This document shows positions 17,201-26,966 of a stretch of DNA of 39,355 nucleotides, piece by piece. Source of the DNA: Bacillota bacterium. Lineage in GTDB: Bacteria > Bacillota > Sulfobacillia > JAJYWN01. The translations under genes and the position numbers were made by a program. The stretch is from NCBI GenBank assembly GCA_021791495.1, contig JAJYWN010000005.1, positions 1-39,355 on the forward strand. The letters are read 5' to 3'. The notes beneath the pieces were generated by a model that worked only from the letters and a program-made list of their open reading frames with translations, did not search any database and was not told where the DNA came from. Positions within the stretch are counted from its first letter, which is position 1. Each line of letters starts with the position of its first letter.

Positions 17201-17597
17201 TGAAGAGCTGGCGGTCTTCGGCCATCTTGATGGAGCGCAAGGGTGTGCCCAGGAGCCGCACTCCGTAGCGGTCCAGGACCCCGGCCTCGGCCAGGGCCAC
17301 GGCCAGGTTCAGCCCGACCTGGCCTCCCAGCGTCGGGAGAAGGCCGTCGGGACGCTCCTTCCCAATGATCTGCTCCACCACCTCGACCGTGGGCGGGTCA
17401 AGGTAGACGCGGTCGGCCATGTTGACGTCGGTCATGATGGTGGCGGGATTGGCGTTCACCAGCACCACGGAAAGGCCTTCCTCCGCCAGGGAGCGGCAGG
17501 CTTGGGTACCGGCGTAGTCAAACTCGGCCGCCTGGCCGATGATGATCGGGCCTGACCCGATGACGAGGACTTTCTTCAATCCGGGGCGGCGCGGCAA
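14256..17597 (-). CDS. carB: Carbamoyl-phosphate synthase large subunit
   Basis: Makes carbamoyl phosphate from bicarbonate, two ATP and ammonia supplied by CarA. Both ATP-grasp halves are present: [21 protein letters not shown] opens the first and [21 protein letters not shown] the second, with a C-terminal MGS-like allosteric domain ([18 protein letters not shown]). The frame is open to ATG 17639, but the family start is M-P-R-R-P-G-L-K-K, and TTG 17597-17595 lies 6 bases after GGAGG, so TTG is the likelier start (1113 residues). An Asn/Gly-rich insert at about residues 479-512 (nt 16062-16163) interrupts the oligomerisation domain and makes the protein ~40 residues longer than usual. Confidence 0.97.
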   Translation of the reverse strand: MPRRPGLKKVLVIGSGPIIIGQAAEFDYAGTQACRSLAEEGLSVVLVNANPATIMTDVNMADRVYLDPPTVEVVEQIIGKERPDGLLPTLGGQVGLNLAVALAEAGVLDRYGVRLLGTPLRSIKMAEDRQLFKDLMTSIGQPVPESTITDSIQGSLDFAERIGYPVVVRPAYTLGGTGGGMAAGPDELEEVAGRGLTASPIHQLLIERSVAGWKEIEYEVMRDGRGNCITVCNMENFDPMGVHTGDSIVVAPSQTLSDRDYQRLRAASLKIIDALGIEGGCNVQLALNPRGNNYYVIEVNPRVSRSSALASKATGYPIARVAAKIAVGLTLDEIKNPVTGNTYACFEPALDYVVAKIPRWPFDKFRLANRRLGTQMKATGEVMAIDRSFEGALQKAVRSLETGDEGLSRPVLARLDDAELRRRVAMPSDDRLFMLAEALRRGFSAGELAEMSGGVDRFFLEKLRRAVSFEDKWNAVVANGNGTAGNDNGAMGIAAAGDGNGAAARDGNGSGPSRELLAEAKRFGFSDTVLGRTLKESGAAFGDRRAALGVKPVYKMVDTCAGEFAAATPYFYSTYEAEDEAPPLPGRKVIVLGSGPIRIGQGIEFDYCCVHAAWALRDAGVKSIIINNNPETVSTDFNTSDRLYFEPLTYEDVMNVIRKEQPEGVVCQFGGQTAINLAGPLAAAGVNVLGTSAEAIDRAEDRGRFEEILNQLDIARPAGGAAMSADQAAAIAARVGYPVLVRPSYVLGGRAMEIVYSEKELREYTEVAALVSPGHPMLVDHYVEGREVETDAVSDGTEVLVAGIMEHVERAGVHSGDSIAVYPSQNLSPEVRATILDYTTRLSVAIGVRGLVNIQFVVVGSKVHVLEVNPRSSRTVPFLSKVTGVPLVTLGTLVSLGKSLRELGYAGGLAPEPRRVSVKLPVFSWSKLTEVDTVLGPEMKSTGEVMGLGDDFAAALGKAFSAGGYTLPIKGSVLFTVADRDKPEAAQLATGFARAGFKIMATRGTAAAMTEAGVSVETVNKLSEGTPHIADLLRQGRIGLVINTLTRGKAPERDGFRIRRVAVEHGVACLTSLDTARAMLAVLERGGDVGALPAVALQDYLAEEGKAAGAVHR

Positions 17598-17695
17598 AGG
17601 TATCCTCCATCCATTTTCCGGTCCACGGTGCTTATTCATCAGAGAGCCGGCCCCTTGTTCGGGTGCCGGCCCCTTGGGAAAAGGCCTTTTTCTCG

Positions 17696-18763
17696 CTACT
17701 GGCGCATCATGTCGAAGAAGCGTTCAAAGAGGTAGGCCGAGTCGGTCGGCCCCGGGCTGGCCTCCGGATGGTACTGGACCGAGAAGACGGGTAGGTTCTT
17801 GTGGGCCAGGCCCTCGACCGTCCCGTCGTTCAGGTTCCGGTGGGTCACTGTCAGTTCACCATCGGGAATAGTTTCTTCCTTCAGCGCGTAGCCGTGGTTC
17901 TGGCTGGTTATGTAAACCCTCTGGGCCTGCTCGTCGCGGACCGGGTGGTTGCATCCGCGGTGGCCGTACTTCAGCTTATAGATCTCGCTTCCCAGCGCCA
18001 GCCCCAGGAGTTGGTGGCCCAGGCAGATGCCGAAGATAGGCACTTTCCCAAGGAGCCCCTGGATGGTTTCGGCGGCGCCGCCAACATCGCGCGGATCGCC
18101 GGGACCGTTGGAAAGGAGGACCCCATCGGGGTCCAGATCCAGAATCTCGTCGGCGGGGTAGGCGGCGGGGACCACGGTGACCTCGCAGTCGTACCCGCGC
18201 AGCGAGCGGAGGATATTCATCTTCACACCGTAGTCGATGACGACCACCCGCGGTCCGTCGCCGAAGATGCGGTAGGGCCGCTCCGTGGTGACTTCCTCGA
18301 CCAGTTTCTCAAGGACCGCGCCGGAGGCCCGGTCGGCGTATTGCTTCGCCTTGCTTTCGTCACCCGGCGTGACGATGGCCCCCATCATGGTCCCCCGCTC
18401 CCGCAGGTGCCTGGTGAGATACCGGGTATCGATGCCGGCCAGGCCGATGATGCCGTTGTCCTTCAGATATCCGTCCAGGTCACCGGCCGCCTCCCAGTGG
18501 TTCGGGGAGAGGCAGTTCTCGCGGACGATGAAGCCCTTGACATGGGGTTTCACGGATTCGAGGAAATACCCGTTGGTGCCGTAGTTCCCGATGAGCGGAT
18601 AGGTCATGGTGACGATCTGGCCACAATATGAGGGGTCGGTCAGGATCTCCTGGTAACCGGTCATACCGGTGTTGAATACCACTTCCCCCACCTGTTCACC
18701 GGCGGCGCCGAATGCCTCGCCGACGAAGGTGAGCCCATCCTCCAAGACCAGCATTCCTTTCAT
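17696..18763 (-). CDS. carA: Carbamoyl-phosphate synthase small subunit (glutaminase)
   Basis: A 355-residue class I glutamine amidotransferase that releases ammonia from glutamine and channels it to CarB. The triad is Cys247 (FGICLGHQ), His332 and Glu334 (QYHPEAS). The N-terminal CarA domain shows [19 protein letters not shown] (28-46) and the [18 protein letters not shown] block. Length is normal. The 98-base gap to carB includes a GC-rich direct repeat of GGGGCCGGC (17647-17672) but no attenuator. It lies 95 bases after pyrC. Confidence 0.97.
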   Translation of the reverse strand: MKGMLVLEDGLTFVGEAFGAAGEQVGEVVFNTGMTGYQEILTDPSYCGQIVTMTYPLIGNYGTNGYFLESVKPHVKGFIVRENCLSPNHWEAAGDLDGYLKDNGIIGLAGIDTRYLTRHLRERGTMMGAIVTPGDESKAKQYADRASGAVLEKLVEEVTTERPYRIFGDGPRVVVIDYGVKMNILRSLRGYDCEVTVVPAAYPADEILDLDPDGVLLSNGPGDPRDVGGAAETIQGLLGKVPIFGICLGHQLLGLALGSEIYKLKYGHRGCNHPVRDEQAQRVYITSQNHGYALKEETIPDGELTVTHRNLNDGTVEGLAHKNLPVFSVQYHPEASPGPTDSAYLFERFFDMMRQ

Positions 18764-18858
18764 CCTTCGACACCCCCCGCCCGGACTAGAGAAACCATTC
18801 GCTCCCGGGCGTTAGCATAAGTATACCATGGCTTGCATCAATATGCACTCGTTTTCAA

Positions 18859-20244
18859 CTATGCTCTCAGAACCCCATCCTCCATGACCAGACGTCCCCC
18901 GAGGACGGTGTGGATGGCTTGTCCCACCAGCTCAAAGCCTTGATACGGTGCGTTTTTGCCCTTCGAGTACCAGGTCGACAGGTCGACCTTGACGCGGGCT
19001 TTCGGGTCCAGCACGGTGACGTCGCCGTCGCTGCCGGGAGCCAGAGAACCCTTCCCTTTCAGGCCCAGGACGCGGGCGGGAGCCGTCGTCATCCTGTCGA
19101 CGAGCTGAGGCAGGGTGAGCACGCCCGGCTCCACCAGCGCCGTGATGGCCAGCGCCAGCGATACCTCGATGCAGGAGAGGCCGTTGGGAGCGTAGCTATA
19201 CTCCACATCCTTCTCGTCGAAGTGGTGCGGGGCATGGTCGCTGGCGATGACGTCGATGGTCCCGTCGGCCAGCGCCTCTTTCAGGGCGGCCACGTCGTCA
19301 CCGGTGCGGAGCGGCGGGTTCACTTTGGTGTTCGTGTCGTATTTCGAGTCGTAGACCGCCTTGTCGGTCAGGGTGACGTGGTTGGGCGTGCACTCGGCGG
19401 TCACGCGGAACGGCCTACCGTGGCCGCCGGCCGCGGCCGTCTCGGCCACCCGCTTCGCCCGCTCTTTCGCCCGGCGGATGAGGTCCACCGAACCGCGCGT
19501 GGAGACGTGGGCCACGTGGATGTGGCCGCCCGTCAATTCGGCCAGGATCAGGTCGCGGGCAATCATCACTTCCTCGGCCGCCGCCGGGATACCGCGCAGG
19601 CCTAGCACCATGGACCAATAACCTTCATGCATCTGGCCGCCTTCGGCCAGGCTCTTGTCCTCGGAGTGGGAGATGATGGGCGCGCCGAAAGGCTTGGCGT
19701 AGGTGAGTGCCTGGCGCATCAGTTCGGAATTCCAAACCGGCAGCCCGTCGTCGGAAAAGGCCACCGCGCCTTCCAACACCATGTCCCCGATCTCGGCCAT
19801 TTCCTCGCCCTTGCTGCCTTTCGACACGGCGCCAATGGGATAGACGTTACAGTAACCGGCCGCCGCCGCCTTCTGGCGGATGTACCGGACGATGGCCTGG
19901 TTGTCCGGCACCGGGTTGGTATTCGGCATGGAGCAGATAGTGGTAAATCCACCGTGGGCCGCCGCCCGCGTGCCCGAGACAATATCCTCTTTGTACTCGA
20001 AGCCGGGGTCGCGCAGGTGGGTATGCATGTCAATGAGGCCGGGGGTCACCACCAGGCCGGCGGCGTCAATCACCCTGGCACCCTTAGCGGCCGGGTGCAC
20101 GGCTACCCCCGCGCCCACCTTGGCCACCTTCCCGTCGACGATGAGCACGTCCGCCCCCGCCAAGTCCAGCCCCTGGGACGGGTCGACGACGCGACCTCCC
20201 TTGATCAACACTGTGGTGTCAAAGTTGGAACCCTTGTTGGCCAT
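18859..20244 (-). CDS. pyrC: Dihydroorotase (class I)
   Basis: A 461-residue amidohydrolase that closes carbamoyl aspartate to dihydroorotate. The metal motif is DMHTHLRDPG (His74, His76). ICSMPNTNPVPDN, a lysine-containing core strand, and the family motif SDHAPHHFDEKD (with the catalytic Asp) follow. The C-terminal composite-barrel strand GSDGDVTVLDP is also present. The start overlaps the pyrB stop (TGATG), so translation is coupled. About 8 extra residues precede the usual first strand. Confidence 0.97.
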   Translation of the reverse strand: MANKGSNFDTTVLIKGGRVVDPSQGLDLAGADVLIVDGKVAKVGAGVAVHPAAKGARVIDAAGLVVTPGLIDMHTHLRDPGFEYKEDIVSGTRAAAHGGFTTICSMPNTNPVPDNQAIVRYIRQKAAAAGYCNVYPIGAVSKGSKGEEMAEIGDMVLEGAVAFSDDGLPVWNSELMRQALTYAKPFGAPIISHSEDKSLAEGGQMHEGYWSMVLGLRGIPAAAEEVMIARDLILAELTGGHIHVAHVSTRGSVDLIRRAKERAKRVAETAAAGGHGRPFRVTAECTPNHVTLTDKAVYDSKYDTNTKVNPPLRTGDDVAALKEALADGTIDVIASDHAPHHFDEKDVEYSYAPNGLSCIEVSLALAITALVEPGVLTLPQLVDRMTTAPARVLGLKGKGSLAPGSDGDVTVLDPKARVKVDLSTWYSKGKNAPYQGFELVGQAIHTVLGGRLVMEDGVLRA

Positions 20245-21176
20245 CAGGCTTCAGCACCTCCCAGAAGCAGGTAGAGGAGGGCCATGCGGATGGCCACGCC
20301 GTTGGTGACCTGCTCTTCGATGACCGCGTGGTCGCTGTCGGCGACCTCGCTGGTGATTTCCACGCCCCGGTTCATGGGGCCGGGGTGCATCACCGTGACG
20401 TCGTCCTTGGCCAGCGCCAGGCGCTCGCGGTTCACGCCGTAGATGCGGCTGTACTCGCGGATGGTCGGGAAAAGTCCTTTCTGTTGCCGCTCTCGCTGGA
20501 GACGCAGGACGTTCACCACGTCGGCGCCCCGGATGGCGTCCTCGACGCGGTCGTGAGCCGTGACGCCGGGGATTTGCTCGATCTCGGGCGGGATGAGGGT
20601 GGCCGGACCGGCCACGTGGACGTCGGCTCCCATCTTGGTCAGGCCCCAGATGTTCGAGCGGGCCACCCGGCTGTGCTGGACGTCGCCGATGATGGCCACC
20701 TTCAGCCCCTCCAAGTGACCGCCTTTGTGCTGCTGAATGGTGAACATATCGAGCAATCCCTGGCTGGGATGTTCATGCATGCCATCGCCGGCGTTCACCA
20801 CCGAGCAGTCGAGGATGCGGGCCAGAAAGTGGCACGAGCCCGAGACTGAATGTCGCATGATGACCATGTCGGCCCCCATGGCCTGGATGGTAAGGGCGGT
20901 GTCTTTCAGGGACTCCCCCTTCACCACCGAGCTGGTGGCCACGGTGATGCTGGAGGTGTCGGCGCTCATGTACTTGCCCGCCATTTCGAAAGAAGTGCGC
21001 GTTCGCGTGGAAGGTTCGTAGAACAGGGTCACGATGCTCTTACCGCGCAGGGTCGGCACCTTCTTGATCTCGCGGGTCAGGATCTCTTTCAGAGAGCCGG
21101 CCGTCTCCAGGATGAGCTGCATATCGGAGACGGGCATCTCTTCAAGGCTCAAGACGTCTTTGCTCGATAATCCCAC
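20244..21176 (-). CDS. pyrB: Aspartate carbamoyltransferase catalytic subunit
   Basis: A 310-residue enzyme that condenses carbamoyl phosphate with aspartate. The carbamoyl-phosphate motif [13 protein letters not shown] (52-64), [12 protein letters not shown] and the aspartate-side [12 protein letters not shown] are all intact. No pyrI regulatory subunit is nearby, as expected for Bacillota, where control is by PyrR. It is preceded by a second PyrR-type attenuator (21211-21313) and followed directly by pyrC. Confidence 0.97.
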   Translation of the reverse strand: MGLSSKDVLSLEEMPVSDMQLILETAGSLKEILTREIKKVPTLRGKSIVTLFYEPSTRTRTSFEMAGKYMSADTSSITVATSSVVKGESLKDTALTIQAMGADMVIMRHSVSGSCHFLARILDCSVVNAGDGMHEHPSQGLLDMFTIQQHKGGHLEGLKVAIIGDVQHSRVARSNIWGLTKMGADVHVAGPATLIPPEIEQIPGVTAHDRVEDAIRGADVVNVLRLQRERQQKGLFPTIREYSRIYGVNRERLALAKDDVTVMHPGPMNRGVEITSEVADSDHAVIEEQVTNGVAIRMALLYLLLGGAEA

Positions 21177-21210
21177 TCTCGTTCGTCACCCCCGACTTCT
21201 CTCATTCCCT

Positions 21211-21313
21211 CAAACAAAGACCCTCACACCTGCGGCGGCCGGCCGGCAGGCGGAGGGCTTGGGCTTGTCCAAATTCCCGTTCCCTTCCGACCTCGCCGGG
21301 CCGTGTTAAAGGG
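21211..21313 (-). promoter_or_regulatory. PyrR-dependent attenuator between pyrR and pyrB
   Basis: Read on the minus strand, the 185-base pyrR-pyrB gap holds a PyrR-binding-loop-like sequence, CCCGGCGAGGTCGGAAGGG, preceded by CCTTTAA (about 21279-21313). Downstream is a hairpin: CCCTC plus GCCTGC (21257 downward) pairs with GCAGGT plus GAGGG (ending at 21221), followed by TCTTTGTTT. This is the layout of B. subtilis pyr attenuators: UMP-bound PyrR stabilises the anti-antiterminator and lets the terminator form. It would allow extra repression of pyrB and the genes after it relative to pyrR. Confidence 0.75.
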
Positions 21314-21361
21314 CTGGTCTTTCGTCTTTTCTGCCTCTACCGGGCGGCGCCGGTCACCTTG

Positions 21362-22087
<726 letters not shown>

Positions 22088-22094
22088 TCAACTA

Positions 22095-22124
22095 ATGTTA
22101 CCCCCTGCCAAGAAAGCTTGTCAA
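22095..22124 (-). promoter_or_regulatory. Probable sigma-A promoter of the pyr operon
   Basis: On the minus strand a perfect -35 TTGACA (22124-22119) is separated by 18 bases from TAACAT (22100-22095), a 4/6 match to the -10 consensus. Transcription would start near 22088, just upstream of the PyrR-binding loop, giving a leader of the expected length before the pyrR GTG at 21910. Confidence 0.7.
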
Positions 22125-22343
22125 CACAAAGTGCTCAGTTTGAAACGTGGTTTCGACCGCACCCGCCACCGGTTTCGATCCGATCGCGAAAACGCGTGCA
22201 CCACGTAGAATGAGTGCTGAAGCCATTCCTGGTAAGGTCATCCGTCTCAGGAGGATTTACCCAGGACTCCGTGGAACGTAGGCACATTCATAGCCAGAAT
22301 CGTCTGCACTGATAGGTATCTAAGCTGAGGAGGGGATAAATCG
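22125..22343. other. Divergent intergenic region between pyr promoter and ABC operon
   Basis: About 220 bases with no gene. It should carry the promoter of the plus-strand ABC transporter operon, but no convincing -35/-10 pair was recognised there. A strong ribosome site GAGGAGGGG ends about 8 bases before the lipoprotein ATG at 22344. Confidence 0.4.
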
Positions 22344-23975
22344 ATGAGGAGGAATCGATGGTGCTTGTTGGTGGCGCTGGCCCTGATTATCGGCCTGGTG
22401 GCCACCGGCTGCGGGAAGGGTTCCACTTCCGGGACGAGCTCCGGGGCTGGATCGGACAAGCCGGTCAAGGGCGGCACTCTGCACCGGGCTTTCAGCTACG
22501 GAGGCGACCCCGGCAGCCTGGACCCGGCTTTCGTATCCCGCATCGGGCAGTCAACCGTGTCGATGGAGCTTTTCGACACGCTGGTGATGTTCGACCCGGT
22601 CCAGAAGAAGATAATGCCGGGCTTAGCTGAGAAGTGGGAAGCATCTCCGGACTCCAAGGAGTTCGTTTTCCACCTTCGTAAAGGGGCCAAGTTCCACAAC
22701 GGCCGCGAGGTGGAGGCGAAAGATGTCAAGTATACTCTCGAGCGTTTGATCGACCCCGAAACCGGTTCGCCTTCGGTTGGGCGCTGGAAGGATATCGCCG
22801 GCGCCGAGGACATGATCGCCAAGAAGGCGAAGGAAGTGAAGGGCATCCAGACGCCAGATAAGTATACCGTCAAGATTTCTCTGGACCGCTCGAACCCGAT
22901 CTTCCTCATCAGCCTAAGCAGCACATCCGCCGGCATCGTCCCGAAGGAGGCCGTCGACAAGTACGGCAAGGACTTCGGGCACAACCCGGTGGGGTCGGGG
23001 CCCTTCATCTTCGAGAGCTGGAAGATCGACGACCGCATAATCATCAAGGCCAACGACAGCTACTGGGGCGGACGGCCCTACGTCGACAAGGTGGAGTACA
23101 GGGTTCTCCCCGAAGCGTCCACCCGGGAAGCCGAGTTCCTGGCCGGGAACCTTGATTACATCGTCCTTTCTGACGCTCAGTATCGCCAGTACTCCGCCGA
23201 TCCCAAGTGGAAGAACAACCTCCTCGAGGTGGCGGAGCTGTTCACCAGGGAGATTGGTTTCAACGTGACCAAAGCTCCCTTTGACAAGAAGGAAGTCCGC
23301 CAGGCGGTGAACTACGCCATTGACAAGAACGCCATCATCAAGAACGTCCTTGGTGGCAAGGCCTTCCCGGCCACCGGAGTCCTTCCCCCCAGTATCGCCG
23401 GGTATAACCCGGAGTTGAAGGGGTACGAGTACAATGTGGCCAAGGCCAAGGAACTCCTCGCCAAAGCCGGTTATCCCAACGGCTTCGAAGCCGAGATCCT
23501 CTGCACCGATAACAAGTCCTGGGGCCTTCCGGCCGTAGAAGCCACCATGCAGTACTTGAGCGCCGTGGGCATCAAGCTCAAACCGATGCTGATGGACGGC
23601 AACGCCATGACCGACAAACTGCGGCGGGGAGACTTCACCAGCTACATGTATTCTGTTGGCAGCGAGACCCACCCCCTAGCCTACGTCTACTACCGGTTCC
23701 ACTCGAAGAACGCTACCGGGAACTTCATGAAGTACTCGAACCCGGCGGTCGACAAGCTGCTGGATGAGGCCATGGCCACCAGCAGTTTCGACGAACAGGT
23801 GAAGAAGGTCCAGGAGGCCGAGAAGATCATCGTGGAAGATGCTCCCTGGTTCTTCTTCAACTACAACAAGGCCGTGGTGATGTATCAGCCTTGGCTGAAA
23901 GGGTTGAAGCAGACCCCGAACGATATGGACCTCCAGGAAATGAAGGACGTCTGGCTCACCAAGACCAAGAAGTAA
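22344..23975 (+). CDS. ABC transporter substrate-binding lipoprotein, family 5 (peptide/nickel type)
   Basis: A 543-residue extracytoplasmic binding protein. The N-terminus has positive MRRNR, a hydrophobic helix and a lipobox VATGC, with Cys23 to be lipidated, followed by a Gly/Ser linker. The SBP_bac_5 core is clear: GGTLHRAFSYGGDPGSLDPA, LAEKWEASPDSKEFVFHLRKGAKFHNG, NPVGSGPFIFESW and VRQAVNYAIDKNAI. The ligand is probably an oligopeptide, but family 5 also binds nickel, sugars and others. First gene of the operon with two permeases. LspA (27487) in the same window would process its signal peptide. Confidence 0.94.
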   Translation: MRRNRWCLLVALALIIGLVATGCGKGSTSGTSSGAGSDKPVKGGTLHRAFSYGGDPGSLDPAFVSRIGQSTVSMELFDTLVMFDPVQKKIMPGLAEKWEASPDSKEFVFHLRKGAKFHNGREVEAKDVKYTLERLIDPETGSPSVGRWKDIAGAEDMIAKKAKEVKGIQTPDKYTVKISLDRSNPIFLISLSSTSAGIVPKEAVDKYGKDFGHNPVGSGPFIFESWKIDDRIIIKANDSYWGGRPYVDKVEYRVLPEASTREAEFLAGNLDYIVLSDAQYRQYSADPKWKNNLLEVAELFTREIGFNVTKAPFDKKEVRQAVNYAIDKNAIIKNVLGGKAFPATGVLPPSIAGYNPELKGYEYNVAKAKELLAKAGYPNGFEAEILCTDNKSWGLPAVEATMQYLSAVGIKLKPMLMDGNAMTDKLRRGDFTSYMYSVGSETHPLAYVYYRFHSKNATGNFMKYSNPAVDKLLDEAMATSSFDEQVKKVQEAEKIIVEDAPWFFFNYNKAVVMYQPWLKGLKQTPNDMDLQEMKDVWLTKTKK

Positions 23976-23985
23976 GCCTGTAGGC

Positions 23986-24029
23986 AAGGTAGCCCGCCTA
24001 GAGCCTGAACGCCTCGGGCGGGCTGCCTT
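23986..24029 (+). terminator. Intercistronic hairpin between binding protein and permease
   Basis: A 13-bp stem (23986-23998 with 24017-24029, one G-U pair) with an 18-base loop lies between the lipoprotein stop and the permease ribosome site. There is no U-run. Such a stem commonly protects the upstream mRNA or causes partial termination, so that the binding protein is made in excess over the permeases. Confidence 0.6.
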
Positions 24030-24065
24030 ACCCAGCGGCAAAGCCAACGGCGGGAGGGGCCGGTC

Positions 24066-24998
24066 TTGCAGAAGTTCATTTTGCGACGTTTGCTCGCGGT
24101 TATCCCGATCCTGATCGGCATCACCTTGGTGACCTTCTTGCTGATGAACGTCATACCAGGGAGTCCCCTGGCTCTGATGATCGACCCTAAGGCCGGGGAA
24201 CTCGATCCCATGGCGGCGAAGCTCATCCAGGCCAAGTGGGGATTGGACCAGCCCCTCCATATCCAGTACTTGCGGTTCCTGAAAAACGCTCTGCATGGTG
24301 ACCTCGGGTACTCTTACCGTTTCAACCAGGACGTCACCAAGATCGTCCTACAACGGCTGCCGGCCACGGGCAGACTGGCCGTAGCTGCCCTCACGGTGTC
24401 AGTCACCGTCGGGATCCTGGCAGGTGTCGTGGCCGCGGTCAAGCATCAAACCTGGGTCGACTCGGCAGCCATGGCTGTTGCCCTCATCGGGGTCTCCATG
24501 CCGGTGTTCTGGTCCGGTCTGATGTTGATGTACATCTTGGCGGTGAAACTGCGCTGGCTGCCGCCCTCCGGCTATGGGGACGGCGCCTTTCGCTACCTGC
24601 TCATGCCGGCGGTCACCCTCGGCTTTTCCATGGCCGGGGTGATCGCCCGGCTGACAAGGTCCTCCATGCTGAACGTGATTCGGATGGAGTACGTGACCAC
24701 CGCCCGCTCAAAAGGAGTGTCGGAACGAGGTGTGATCTACCGGCACGCTTTCCGCAACGCTATGATCCCGGTGGTCACTCTGGTCGGCGTGCAGACCGGG
24801 GCGCTCCTGTCGGGGGCTGTGGTGACGGAAACAGTCTTCTCCTGGCCGGGAGTAGGGCGCTTGCTCATCGACTCCATCATGTTCCGGGACCTCCCGGTGG
24901 TCCAGGGGTCGGTCATTCTTATCGCCCTCATTTTCCTGACGGTCAACCTTGCCGTGGACATCGTATACGCCTACCTCGATCCACGCATCCGCTATTGA
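24066..24998 (+). CDS. ABC transporter permease, DppB/OppB type
   Basis: A 310-residue membrane protein starting at TTG 24066, six bases after GGGAGGGG. The first helix (FILRRLLAVIPILIGITLVTFLLMNV) and the periplasmic GDLGYSYR segment are typical of OppB. About six membrane helices follow. The cytoplasmic EAA-type loop, EYVTTARSKGVSERGVIYRH, is where the ATPase would dock, and the protein ends in VYAYLDPRIRY as in this family. It pairs with the next permease to form the membrane channel. Confidence 0.94.
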   Translation: MQKFILRRLLAVIPILIGITLVTFLLMNVIPGSPLALMIDPKAGELDPMAAKLIQAKWGLDQPLHIQYLRFLKNALHGDLGYSYRFNQDVTKIVLQRLPATGRLAVAALTVSVTVGILAGVVAAVKHQTWVDSAAMAVALIGVSMPVFWSGLMLMYILAVKLRWLPPSGYGDGAFRYLLMPAVTLGFSMAGVIARLTRSSMLNVIRMEYVTTARSKGVSERGVIYRHAFRNAMIPVVTLVGVQTGALLSGAVVTETVFSWPGVGRLLIDSIMFRDLPVVQGSVILIALIFLTVNLAVDIVYAYLDPRIRY

Positions 24999-25047
24999 TC
25001 TAGGTCGGTGCGATGTACCGCTCAAAGTCCGTTCCCGGAGGGAACAG

Positions 25048-25956
25048 GTGCCAATGACCTTACATGAAGAGAGTCCGTCGGTGGCGGTGAACGCCGAGGA
25101 GACCGAGAAGACCGCCAAGGACCGTTGGGCGCAGACCTGGAGACGGTTCTCAAAGAACAAAGGAGCGGTCATAGGCGCAGCCGTGGCATTATCCATGGTG
25201 CTAGTGGCTATCCTGGCTCCTGTGCTTTCCCCCCACGATCCCGTAAAGTCCACCCTGAGCGACTCGCTCACACCCCCATCACGCCAGTTCCTCATGGGAA
25301 CCGATCAGTTGGGGCGGGACATTCTGACCCGCATCATCTATGGTTCGCGCATCTCCCTGACGGTCGGACTGGTGGTCCAGGGGATCTCCATCACCATCGG
25401 CACCACGGTGGGGCTTCTATCCGGATACCTGGGCGGCAGGGTCGATGACGTCTTGAGTGGTGTCATCAACATCGTCTATGCCTTCCCCAGCCTTCTTTTC
25501 GCCATCGCCGTGCTGGCCGTGCTGGGCCCCGGGATGTATAACGTGTTCATCGCTCTCGGCCTGGTGGGTTGGGCCACGGTGGCCCGCCTCGTGCGGGGCG
25601 AGGTGCTTTCCCTGAAGGAGCGGGAATTCGTCGAAGCCGCCCGGGCACTGGGCGGCAATAACTGGCGGATCGTGGTGCGCCACATCTTGCCGAACTGCTT
25701 CGGCCCCATCATCGTGGTGGGGACCCTCGGCGTGGCCAACGCCATCCTGTCCGAAGCCACGCTGAGTTTCCTCGGATTGGGCACCCGGCCCCCCACCCCC
25801 AGTTGGGGCTCCATGCTCAGCCAGGGCCGGGAGTTCGTGTGGTCGGCCCCTTGGATGACCATCTTCCCGGGGCTGGCCATCTTCGTCACCATTCTGGGGC
25901 TGAACATGCTGGGTGACGGGCTGCGCGACGTGTTGGACCCGCGGCTGCGCCAGTAA
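25048..25956 (+). CDS. ABC transporter permease, DppC/OppC type
   Basis: A 302-residue membrane protein. GTG 25048 is 5 bases after GGAGGG; ATG 25054, two codons later, is the alternative. The longer frame to 24949 overlaps the preceding gene and lacks a ribosome site. The soluble N-terminal tail is followed by one helix (GAVIGAAVALSMVLVAILAPVL), the OppC motif HFLMGTDQLGRDILTRIIYGSR-like segment (residues ~88-108), the EAA loop EFVEAARALGGNNWRIVVRH and the end LGDGLRDVLDPRLRQ. No DppD/DppF ATPase gene follows. Confidence 0.94.
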   Translation: MPMTLHEESPSVAVNAEETEKTAKDRWAQTWRRFSKNKGAVIGAAVALSMVLVAILAPVLSPHDPVKSTLSDSLTPPSRQFLMGTDQLGRDILTRIIYGSRISLTVGLVVQGISITIGTTVGLLSGYLGGRVDDVLSGVINIVYAFPSLLFAIAVLAVLGPGMYNVFIALGLVGWATVARLVRGEVLSLKEREFVEAARALGGNNWRIVVRHILPNCFGPIIVVGTLGVANAILSEATLSFLGLGTRPPTPSWGSMLSQGREFVWSAPWMTIFPGLAIFVTILGLNMLGDGLRDVLDPRLRQ

Positions 25957-25957
25957 C

Positions 25958-25980
25958 CCCGGCCCTCCTACCGGGCCGGG
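25958..25980. terminator. GC-rich hairpin between convergent operons
   Basis: CCCGGCCC (25958-25965) and GGGCCGGG (25973-25980) form a perfect 8-bp stem with a 7-base loop, placed exactly between the stop codons of the plus-strand permease and the minus-strand rluD-like gene. No clear U-run follows on either strand, so it is a terminator by position more than by sequence. It could serve both directions. Confidence 0.55.
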
Positions 25981-25982
25981 TC

Positions 25983-26966
25983 CTACCTGAGCGCCGTTAG
26001 AAAACCCTGGAAATCGCCGGGCAGAGGAGCCGTGAAGGCGAGAGGTTCGCCCGTGCGCGGGTGTTTGAAGGACAGGTGGGCGGCGTGCAGGGCCTGGCCC
26101 TCCAGTAGTTTAATCTCGGGGACCTGCTCGGCCTTGGCTGTGGTGCGCGTGCCGTACAGGGGGTCTTTCACCACTGGGTGGCCGATGAAGGCCATGTGGA
26201 CGCGGATCTGGTGGGTGCGGCCGGTCTCGAGGCGCAGGCGTAGCAGGCTGTAGGCGCCAGCCAGATGTTCCAGAACGCGGAAATGGGTCACCGCCGCGCG
26301 GCCCTCGTCCACCACCGCCATCTTCTTCCGGTCCAGAGGATGCCGCCCGATGGGCGCGTCCACCAGCCCCCGTTCTGGTGTGACCAGTCCGTGCACGACC
26401 GCCAGGTATTCGCGGGTGACTTCGCGCGCCTTGACCATAGCGGCTAGGGTCTTCTGGGCCGCCTCGTTCTTCGCCACCACCATCAGGCCGGTAGTATCCT
26501 TATCGAGACGGTGGACGATACCGGGACGTATGACATCGTTGATAGCACCCAGGTCGGGACAATGGGCGAGGATCGCGTTCACCAGAGTCCCGCTGGCGTG
26601 GCCGGCCGCCGGGTGGACCACCAGACCCCGCTGCTTGTTGATGACCAGCAGGTCGGCATCCTCGTAGGCCACATCCAGGGGGATCGCCTCCGGCGCCAAG
26701 GACAAGTCTTTCGGCTCAGGGATGGTCACAATGACCTGCTCACCCATCTTCACCTTGTGGGATGACCGCGGGACCTGACCGTTCACCAGGACCTGGCTGT
26801 CGCCGATGAGCTTCTGGACGCGGGCCCGCGAGAAGCTGGTCGCCGCCGTCAGGTAGCGGTCCAAGCGGAGTCCATCCCCTTCAGGGCCAACGTGAAGGTG
26901 GATTTCGGAGGCGCCGCCCCCGGCGGCGGTACGAGTGGTCCCGGGCGGGGCGGAGTCGCGGATCAT
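25983..26966 (-). CDS. RluA/RluD family RNA pseudouridine synthase
   Basis: A 327-residue protein with an N-terminal S4 RNA-binding domain (about residues 33-80: LDRYLTAATSFSRARVQKLI) and a RluA-type catalytic domain. The catalytic Asp155 is in the signature HRLDKDTTGLMVVAK. LETGRTHQIRVHMAFIGHPVVKDPLYG is the second family signature. It isomerises specific uridines, probably in 23S rRNA, although the exact sites cannot be read from sequence. Its ATG overlaps the lspA stop by 4 bases. B. subtilis YlyB, in the same place after lspA, is the likely counterpart. The first 20 residues are disordered and rich in Gly/Thr. Confidence 0.95.
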   Translation of the reverse strand: MIRDSAPPGTTRTAAGGGASEIHLHVGPEGDGLRLDRYLTAATSFSRARVQKLIGDSQVLVNGQVPRSSHKVKMGEQVIVTIPEPKDLSLAPEAIPLDVAYEDADLLVINKQRGLVVHPAAGHASGTLVNAILAHCPDLGAINDVIRPGIVHRLDKDTTGLMVVAKNEAAQKTLAAMVKAREVTREYLAVVHGLVTPERGLVDAPIGRHPLDRKKMAVVDEGRAAVTHFRVLEHLAGAYSLLRLRLETGRTHQIRVHMAFIGHPVVKDPLYGTRTTAKAEQVPEIKLLEGQALHAAHLSFKHPRTGEPLAFTAPLPGDFQGFLTALR

